Below the pieces are notes generated by a model. That model saw nothing but the letters and a program-made list of their open reading frames with translations, was not told the origin of the DNA and searched no databases. A stretch of 64,000 nt of DNA from Pseudomonas frederiksbergensis (lineage in GTDB: Bacteria; Pseudomonadota; Gammaproteobacteria; Pseudomonadales; Pseudomonadaceae): assembly GCF_003732705.1 (NCBI RefSeq), contig NZ_MOBR01000043.1, forward strand, positions 62,001 to 126,000, read 5' to 3'. The position numbers and the translations under genes were made by a program. Positions 58,401 to 64,000 of the stretch are shown piece by piece (within the stretch, counting starts at the first letter, position 1; each line of letters begins with the position of its first letter).

Positions 58401-59652
58401 GTTCTATGACGTGGTCATCGCCGGTGGTGGCGTGATCGGGGCGTCCTGCGCTTATCAATTGTCCAAGCGCAAAAACCTCAAGGTGGCGCTGATCGACTTC
58501 AAGCGCCCGGGCAATGCGACCCGGGCCTCGGCTGGCGGTTTGTGGGCTATCGGTGAGTCGGTGGGGTTGGGCTGCGGGGTGATTTTCTTTCGGATGATGT
58601 CGGCCAATCGCAAGCGCGAAGCCCACGGCTCGGCGGTGGTAGTGGACTCCAGCACGCCGCACATCCTGCCGCAGTCGTTCTTCGATTTCGCCTTGCAGTC
58701 CAACGCCATGTACCCGGCGCTGCACAAGGAGTTGCAGGACAACCACGGAATGGATTTCAAGTTCGAGAAGACGGGGCTGAAGTTCGTGATCTATGACGAC
58801 GAAGACCGGCTCTACGCCGAGCATATCGTCGCCTGTATTCCCCACTTGGCCGATCAAGTGCGCTGGCTCGACCAAGCGGCATTGCGCGTAGCCGAGCCGA
58901 GTGTCAGCCATGAGGCGAGGGGGGCGCTGGAGTTTCTTTGTGATCACCAGGTCAGCCCGTTCCGCCTCGCCGACGCTTACACTGAAGGCGCTCGGCAAAA
59001 TGGTGTGGACATGTACTTCAATACCAACGTCACCGGGGTGCTGCACCACGGTTCGCGGGTCACCGGCGTACAAACCGCCGAGGCCGGAGTGTTTCACTGC
59101 GACACCCTGATCAACGCGGCGGGTGCCTGGGCGGCAGACCTGAGCGAACAAGCGACCGGCATTCGCATACCGGTGAACCCGGTGAAGGGCCAGATCCTGC
59201 TGACCGAACGCATGCCGAAGATCCTGCGTGGTTGCCTGACCACCAGCGATTGCTACGTGGCGCAGAAAGATAATGGCGAAATCCTGATCGGCAGCACTAC
59301 CGAGGACAAAGGCTTCGACGTCACCACCACCTACCCGGAAATCGCCGGGCTGGTGCAAGGCGCGGTGCGTTGCATTCCAGAACTGGCTGACGTCAACCTC
59401 AAGCGCACCTGGGCCGGGTTGCGTCCGGGATCGCCGGATGAGTTGCCGATTCTTGGGCCGATGAAGGGGGTGGAGGGCTACCTGAATGCTTGCGGGCATT
59501 TCCGTACCGGCATCCTGACGTCGGCGATTACCGGGGTGTTGCTGGATAAGCTGGTGAACAATGAACCGTTGCCGCTGGATATCACCCCGTTTTTGGCGGA
59601 TCGGTTTGAGGTCAAGGCCGGGGTAGAGGTGAAGGCGCTGGAAATGGCGTAA
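58393..59652 (+). CDS. hcnC: Hydrogen cyanide synthase subunit HcnC
   Basis: A 419-residue FAD-dependent amino acid oxidase-like subunit. FAD motif VIAGGGVIGASCAYQLSKR at about residues 8-26, RPGNATRASAGGLWAIGES, LEFLCDHQVSPFRLADAY and GSTTEDKGFDV are the blocks shared by HcnC proteins. It carries the glycine-oxidising flavin. It overlaps hcnB by eight bases, and a REPIN lies 4 bases after its stop. With hcnA and hcnB it forms an intact three-gene HCN operon, an important antifungal and biocontrol trait of fluorescent pseudomonads. Confidence 0.95.
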   Translation: MSKFYDVVIAGGGVIGASCAYQLSKRKNLKVALIDFKRPGNATRASAGGLWAIGESVGLGCGVIFFRMMSANRKREAHGSAVVVDSSTPHILPQSFFDFALQSNAMYPALHKELQDNHGMDFKFEKTGLKFVIYDDEDRLYAEHIVACIPHLADQVRWLDQAALRVAEPSVSHEARGALEFLCDHQVSPFRLADAYTEGARQNGVDMYFNTNVTGVLHHGSRVTGVQTAEAGVFHCDTLINAAGAWAADLSEQATGIRIPVNPVKGQILLTERMPKILRGCLTTSDCYVAQKDNGEILIGSTTEDKGFDVTTTYPEIAGLVQGAVRCIPELADVNLKRTWAGLRPGSPDELPILGPMKGVEGYLNACGHFRTGILTSAITGVLLDKLVNNEPLPLDITPFLADRFEVKAGVEVKALEMA

Positions 59653-59655
59653 CCA

Positions 59656-59748
59656 TTGTGGGAGCGAGCTTGCTCGCGATAGCGGTGGGTCAGATAACGA
59701 TGATGCTGACTGATTCTCCGCCATCGCGAGCAAGCTCGCTCCCACATT
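59656..59748. repeat. REPIN (inverted REP pair)
   Basis: TTGTGGGAGCGAGCTTGCTC is mirrored by GAGCAAGCTCGCTCCCACA immediately after the hcnC stop; probable 3' end stabiliser of the hcn transcript. Confidence 0.9.
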
Positions 59749-59771
59749 TGATCGGGGTTGACTCAGGTATT

Positions 59772-59884
59772 GATCGTTCCCACGCTCCGCGTGGGAATGC
59801 AGCCCGGGACGCTCCGCGTCCCTTTCGAGAGCTGGAACGCGGAGCGTCCCTTGAGGCATTCCCACGCGGAGCGTGGGAACGATC
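59772..59884. repeat. GATCGTTCCCACGC palindromic repeat, copy 4
   Basis: GATCGTTCCCACGCTCCGCG and inverse CGCGGAGCGTGGGAACGATC with inner arms GGGACGCTCCGCGTCC/GGAACGCGGAGCGTCCC. It separates hcnC from the antiporter gene. Confidence 0.9.
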
Positions 59885-59893
59885 AGGTCAGGA

Positions 59894-61705
59894 TCAAACC
59901 TTCCCCGATTCCTGCTCTTCCAGCTGATCCGCCTCAAACAACTTGGCCAGTTCTGCCCGGGCTTCCTGCGCCGTCTGCAAGACTTTCGCCGCATCGTCAT
60001 AAACCGCATGCTGCGCCTCCAGCACCTGTTCATCGTGATGTTTGAAGCGTTTGATCCGCGCATCAGCCTGGGCCTGGGTCAACCCCAATCCCACCAACGT
60101 ACGACGGCTCATTTCAAGACTGGAGTAATAGGTTTCCCGAATCGCTTCGGCGCCCAGGTCCACCAACCGGTGAACGTGCTGGCGGTTGCGTGCCCGGGCG
60201 ATGATTTTGATGTGCGGGTACAAGCGGTGCACCACTTCGGCGGTCTTGATGTTGGTGTCCGGGTCATCGGTGGCAATCACAAAGTATTCCGCCTGCTCGA
60301 CCTTCGCCGCGCTGAGGATTTCCGGGCGCATCGGGTCGCCGTAGAACACCGGCACACCGCCGAAACTGCGGGACAGCTCGATGGTTTCCACCGAGGTGTC
60401 CAGCGCGACGAACTTGATGTTCTGTGCCCGCAAAATCCGCGCAACGATCTGGCCCATCCGGCCCATGCCGGCGATCACCACACGTGGGGCGTCAGTGTCG
60501 ATATCGCGGAATTTTTCCGGCACCACCACCGGTTGTACTTTCGGCGTATACAGCCGCGCGCACAGCAGCAGCAACAGCGGCGTGACAGCCATGGACAAGG
60601 TAATCGTCAGCACCAGCAAGTCGTACAGGCGCGGTTCGAACAAGCCTTGGTCGCGGCCGATCTTGAACACCACAAATGCAAACTCACCACCGGCCGCGAG
60701 CACGATACCAAGGCGAATCGCGCTGACCTTGCCCAAACCACCGGCCAGGCGCCCGACGACAAACAGCAGCGGCAACTTGATGGCGATCAGCAGCAACGTC
60801 AGCCCCAGCACCGTGATCGGTGCGCTCAGCAGCAGACTCAGGTTGGCGCCCATGCCGACGCTGATAAAGAACAGCCCCAGCAGCAAACCCTTGAACGGTT
60901 CGATCTGCGCTTCCAGTTCGTGACGGTACTCGGAGTCCGCCAGCAGCAACCCGGCGAGGAACGCGCCCAACGCCATGGACACGCCGACCAGGTCCATCAG
61001 CCACGCGGTGCCGATTACCACCAGCAATGCGGTGGCGGTGGAGACTTCCGGCAGGCCGGTCTTGGCCACCACTCGGAACACGGGTCGCAGCAGGTAACGT
61101 CCGCCGATCACCACCACGGCAATGCTGCCCAGGACACGCAAACCGTGGTTCAAGTCCTCGGCGGCGCTGGTGGTGTGATCACCGCCGGCCAGCAGCGGCA
61201 CCATGGCAATCAACGGGATTGCGGCGATGTCCTGGAACAGCAGAATCGCGAACGCCAACCGCCCGTGGGGGCTGGTCAGTTCCTTGCGTTCCGCCAGGCT
61301 TTGCAGGCCAAACGCGGTGGACGACAACGCCAGGCCCAGGCCCAGCACAATTGCGCTGTTCAGCGACTGGCCGAACACAAACAACGCCAGCACGCCAATC
61401 ACCGAACCGGTCAACAGCACTTGCGCAAGGCCAACGCCGAACACCGATTTGCGCATCACCCACAAGCGTCGCGGTGACAACTCCAGACCGATGATAAACA
61501 GCAGCAACACCACCCCCAGTTCGGAGATATGGCTGACGCTTTGCGGATTGCCGATCAATCCCAGCACCGACGGTCCGATGATCACACCGGCAAACAGATA
61601 ACCCAGCACCGCGCCCAATTGCAGGCGTTTGGCCAAAGGCACGGTGAGCACCGCCGCGAACAGAAACACGACAGCGGCTTGCAACAGGTTGCCTTCATGG
61701 GGCAT
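59894..61705 (-). CDS. CPA2 family monovalent cation:proton antiporter (KefB/KefC-like)
   Basis: A 603-residue membrane protein. Residues about 1-380 have about 12 helices with the CPA2 core (AGVIIGPSVLGLIG, IGLELSPRRLW, GAFLAGLLLADSEYRHELEAQIEPFKGLLLGLFFISVG). Residues about 400-520 form a TrkA-N/RCK nucleotide-binding domain (VVIAGMGRMGQIVARIL, FYGDPMRPEIL, VIATDDPDTNIKTAEVV). The C-terminal tail is acidic and helical. In the KefB/KefC group such proteins release potassium during electrophile stress, gated by glutathione adducts; this one lacks a recognisable KefF partner nearby. ATG 61705 follows GGAG. Confidence 0.9.
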   Translation of the reverse strand: MPHEGNLLQAAVVFLFAAVLTVPLAKRLQLGAVLGYLFAGVIIGPSVLGLIGNPQSVSHISELGVVLLLFIIGLELSPRRLWVMRKSVFGVGLAQVLLTGSVIGVLALFVFGQSLNSAIVLGLGLALSSTAFGLQSLAERKELTSPHGRLAFAILLFQDIAAIPLIAMVPLLAGGDHTTSAAEDLNHGLRVLGSIAVVVIGGRYLLRPVFRVVAKTGLPEVSTATALLVVIGTAWLMDLVGVSMALGAFLAGLLLADSEYRHELEAQIEPFKGLLLGLFFISVGMGANLSLLLSAPITVLGLTLLLIAIKLPLLFVVGRLAGGLGKVSAIRLGIVLAAGGEFAFVVFKIGRDQGLFEPRLYDLLVLTITLSMAVTPLLLLLCARLYTPKVQPVVVPEKFRDIDTDAPRVVIAGMGRMGQIVARILRAQNIKFVALDTSVETIELSRSFGGVPVFYGDPMRPEILSAAKVEQAEYFVIATDDPDTNIKTAEVVHRLYPHIKIIARARNRQHVHRLVDLGAEAIRETYYSSLEMSRRTLVGLGLTQAQADARIKRFKHHDEQVLEAQHAVYDDAAKVLQTAQEARAELAKLFEADQLEEQESGKV

Positions 61706-61800
61706 GGCGAAACTCCATAGACTCGGTTCGGCGGGGGTGACAAGGATAAAGGCTGGGGCTGCGTGCGTCAGCCAGGCAGATGAAATGAGATTGCCTGACA

Positions 61801-62040
61801 CACCGCTTTCGCGAGCAGGCTCGCTCCCACAGGGAGATCAATGTCGTATACAAAATCGGTGTACGACACAAATCTACGGTGGGAGCGAGCCTGCTCGCGA
61901 AAGCGCCGGGTCAGGCAACAGAGATGTTGAATGAGATAGCCTCTTCGCGAGCAAGCTCGCCCCCACATTGGATCTTGGTTGTACCCAAGTTCTGCATCCA
62001 CTAAAGAGCCCTGTGGGGGCGAGCCTGCTCGCGAACGCGG
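61801..62040. repeat. REP cluster: half site, full REPIN, half site
   Basis: A lone right half at about 61803-61834, a complete REPIN at 61878-61967 and a lone left half at 62012-62040. They fill the space between the antiporter promoter region and the LysR gene at 62123. Confidence 0.85.
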
Positions 62041-62122
62041 ACTGGCAGTTAGTTACATTTAGCATCAATTGGTTACACTCATAGGATAAGCTGATCAATC
62101 ACCCGTCCCACGAGCGCGCCCG

Positions 62123-63037
62123 ATGGCCATCAATTTCGACCTGAACGATCTGCAAGCCTTTCGCGCCGTGGTCGAGCAGGGCAGCTTTCGCAAGGCCGCC
62201 GACACGGTGCGCATCTCCCAGCCCGCCCTGAGCCGGCGCATCGAAAAGCTCGAAGACGCCCTCGGTGTAAAACTCTTCGAACGCACCACCCGCAAAGTCA
62301 GCCTGACCCAGGCCGGACGCGGTTTCATTCCCAGCGTCGAACGCCTGCTCGACGATCTGGACGTGGCGTTGCTCGGCATCAGCGAAGTCGCCTCGACCCG
62401 ACTAGGCCATGTCACCGTCGCCTGCGTGCCGTCGGCGGCGTACTACTTCATGCCGCGAGTGATCGCGCACTATCACCGGCAATTTCCTCGGATCAAGGTC
62501 AAGGTGTTGGATTCCAGCGCTCACGATGTCCTCAGCGCTGTGGTCAACGGCGAGGCGGATTTCGGTCTGAGTTTCATGGGCACCCTCGAAGCCGAGGTCG
62601 ACTTTGAACCCTTGGTGCAGGAAGGTTACGTGGTGGCCTGTCGCCGCGATCACCCGTTGGCCGGGCGTAGCAGCGTGACCTGGGATGAGTTTTACCAGCA
62701 GGACTACATCTCGCTCGACAAGACCTCGGGTAATCGCTTCTTGCTGGATCAAGCGCTGGCCGGCGTGGTGCCGCAACGGCCAAGTATCTGCGAAACCCGT
62801 CACGTCACGACGATGATCGGGTTGGTGGAGGCCGGGCTGGGCGTGGCGGCAGTGCCGTTGATGGCGATGCCGGCGCAAGATCACCCGATTCTGACCCGAG
62901 TGCCACTGACCGATCCGCAAGTGATGCGCAGTGTCGGGCTGATCAAGCGCCGGGGTCGCACCTTGACCCCGGCAGCCCTGGAACTGGAGCGGCTGGTGGT
63001 GGAAATGAAAGTCCAGCCGCCGACGGTCAACGGCTGA
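62123..63037 (+). CDS. LysR family transcriptional regulator
   Basis: A 304-residue LysR protein. HTH at about residues 7-65 (FDLNDLQAFRAVVEQGSFRKAADTVRIS, then QPALSRRIEKLEDALG), effector domain from about 90. Its stop overlaps the stop of the convergent periplasmic protein gene by 11 bases. It is likely to control that protein and the MHS transporter beyond it, which would be a tricarboxylic acid module. Confidence 0.9.
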   Translation: MAINFDLNDLQAFRAVVEQGSFRKAADTVRISQPALSRRIEKLEDALGVKLFERTTRKVSLTQAGRGFIPSVERLLDDLDVALLGISEVASTRLGHVTVACVPSAAYYFMPRVIAHYHRQFPRIKVKVLDSSAHDVLSAVVNGEADFGLSFMGTLEAEVDFEPLVQEGYVVACRRDHPLAGRSSVTWDEFYQQDYISLDKTSGNRFLLDQALAGVVPQRPSICETRHVTTMIGLVEAGLGVAAVPLMAMPAQDHPILTRVPLTDPQVMRSVGLIKRRGRTLTPAALELERLVVEMKVQPPTVNG

Positions 63038-63797
63038 CCGAGTCCAGCCCTGTGGCTTGCACCTGTGGCTGAACGGCCGGGGAGGCCAGGTAAGTCAGCA
63101 ACGCCCTGGCCTCGGCCGGGTGTTGCGCGCCTATCGGGATGCCCGCAGCGAACCGCGTCACCGACTGCACCGACTCGGGAATTTTCGCGACGAAGCTCAC
63201 CCCAGGCACCGGAAGCAACTCGCTGACCTGCTGGAAGCCCAGTTGATAGTCGCCCGTGGCAACCACCGAGCCCACGGGGATTTTCGGGATCATCTTCGAC
63301 TTCGGCTTGAGCTGGTCTTCGATGCCCAAGCGCTTGAACAACTGCTGCTCGATGTACACGCCGCTGGCGCTGTCGGAGTAGGCCACCGACTGCGCGCCAA
63401 GCAAGGTCTTTTTCAAACCCTCCACCGAGCTGATGTCGGGTTTCGTTGCGCCTTCGCGCACCACCAGGCCGATCCGTGAATCCGCCAGTTCCACCCGTGA
63501 AGCGGGGTCTACTTTGCCTTGTTTGATCAGGTCGTCGAGGGCATAGCCGACCATGATCACCACGTCGGCTTTTTCACCGTTGGCCAAGCGATTGGGGATC
63601 GCTTCCGGCGCCTTGCCCATCGACGGGCCGAGGGCGGTGCTCAGGGTGTTGCCAGTGGCTGCGGCGAATTCAGGGCCGAGGATTTTATAGGCCGCAGTGA
63701 AGCCACCGGAGGTCATCACGCGAATTTCTTCGGCCTGGGCGAAGGTGCTCAAACTCGCGATGAGAACCAGCGCGGCATAGTTGAAAAGCTTTTTCAT
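63027..63797 (-). CDS. Periplasmic ModA-like binding-protein-fold protein, candidate aconitate isomerase
   Basis: A 256-residue protein with a signal peptide (LFNYAALVLIASLSTFAQA, cleavage near residue 22) and the type II periplasmic binding fold similar to ModA: EIRVMTSGGFTAAYKILGPEFAAATG, NRLANGEKADVVIMVG and YSDSASGVYIEQQLF. Aconitate isomerase of Pseudomonas is a periplasmic protein of this fold, and an MHS-type transporter lies next to it, so conversion of trans-aconitate to cis-aconitate is a fair hypothesis. It could instead bind another oxyanion or organic acid. It is a single-gene reading frame followed by the convergent LysR gene. Confidence 0.7.
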   Translation of the reverse strand: MKKLFNYAALVLIASLSTFAQAEEIRVMTSGGFTAAYKILGPEFAAATGNTLSTALGPSMGKAPEAIPNRLANGEKADVVIMVGYALDDLIKQGKVDPASRVELADSRIGLVVREGATKPDISSVEGLKKTLLGAQSVAYSDSASGVYIEQQLFKRLGIEDQLKPKSKMIPKIPVGSVVATGDYQLGFQQVSELLPVPGVSFVAKIPESVQSVTRFAAGIPIGAQHPAEARALLTYLASPAVQPQVQATGLDSVSR

Positions 63798-63824
63798 CGA
63801 ATAGGTCTCGCAGTCAAAGGTCGG

Positions 63825-64000
63825 TCACGAAAGGGCCGGTTGCAGGCGGCCGGTTGAGCGGCGATACAGAAACAGCGTCGCGCACAGGGCACAGAGCGCC
63901 GCGAAACTCATCCAGTAACCGGGTGCAGCCTTGTCGCCGGTGTACTGGATCAGGAAGGTCGACATCGCCGGGGTAAAACCACCAAACACCGCCGTCGCCA
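63825..64000 (-). CDS. MFS transporter, MHS (metabolite:proton symporter) type, C-terminal end (cut by window edge)
   Basis: The last 57 residues of a minus-strand frame end at the TGA 63825-63827. The segment TAVFGGFTPAMSTFLI, then TGDKAAPGYWMSFAALC, is characteristic of the last helices of citrate/tricarboxylate-type MHS permeases. The start lies beyond the window. It precedes the periplasmic protein gene by 27 bases on the same strand, so they are likely cotranscribed. Confidence 0.75.
   Translation of the reverse strand, partial: ATAVFGGFTPAMSTFLIQYTGDKAAPGYWMSFAALCALCATLFLYRRSTGRLQPALS

Overview
This window is chromosomal DNA from a Pseudomonas, most likely of the P. fluorescens group. 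The basis is the GC-rich coding sequence, dozens of Pseudomonas REP/REPIN palindromes with TGTGGGAGCGAGC-type ends, an OprD-family porin, GlxA- and GbpR-type regulators, and a complete hydrogen cyanide synthase operon (hcnABC). I recognised no rRNA, tRNA, insertion sequence, prophage or CRISPR array. Every chromosomal gene that can be read here appears intact; only the genes at the two window edges are cut.

Layout. 1-3465: end of an MFS transporter, an enolase-superfamily (mandelate racemase type) enzyme and a GMC flavoprotein. 3578-7573: single genes (receiver-only response regulator, HAD phosphatase, isoprenylcysteine methyltransferase-like membrane protein, GlxA regulator divergent from an SDR). 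7639-8540: seven tandem REPIN units. 8533-22072 (locus A): a catabolic island read on the minus strand, with iron alcohol dehydrogenase, crotonase-family protein, class III CoA-transferase, TRAP transporter, FlK-like thioesterase, two paralogous amidohydrolases, ketoglutarate-semialdehyde dehydrogenase, an exported PPC-domain protein and an OprD porin, headed by a divergent LysR gene. 22192-30177: amino acid uptake and oxidation (RidA, D-amino-acid-dehydrogenase-like flavoprotein, MocR regulator, APC permease, four-gene polar amino acid ABC transporter), followed by a second REPIN array. 30903-36356: SLOG protein, Na/phosphate symporter, MgtA magnesium ATPase and a small unknown gene. 36784-39126: GlxA regulator divergent from an NDH-2-like flavoprotein.

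39365-48249 (locus B): two cyclase-family hydrolases around a LysR gene, NIPSNAP protein, a second iron alcohol dehydrogenase, an atypical SDR, MFS transporter and an LhgO-like flavoprotein, interrupted by a five-copy 111-bp tandem array with terminal inverted repeats. 48368-51635: LysR divergent from an aldo/keto reductase-SDR-SRPBCC operon. 51893-53948: two-component system. 54116-56439: cysteine-rich secreted protein, a membrane protein plus a 24-residue peptide behind a good sigma-54 promoter match, and another membrane protein. 56680-59652: hcnABC with a candidate ANR promoter and an Rsm-type leader site. 59894-61705: CPA2 cation/proton antiporter. 62123-64000: LysR, a periplasmic binding-protein-fold protein (candidate aconitate isomerase) and the end of an MHS-type MFS transporter.

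How it fits together. The window is dominated by accessory catabolic modules, each with its own transporter and regulator. Locus A has outer-membrane (OprD), periplasmic (TRAP receptor) and inner-membrane (TRAP permease) uptake parts together with CoA activation, hydration, thioester hydrolysis, lactone or amide hydrolysis and semialdehyde oxidation steps. I cannot name its substrate, and it is the best candidate for an undescribed pathway. Loci A and B share clearly paralogous LysR regulators and an iron alcohol dehydrogenase. All assignments come from reading the sequence; no database search was run.
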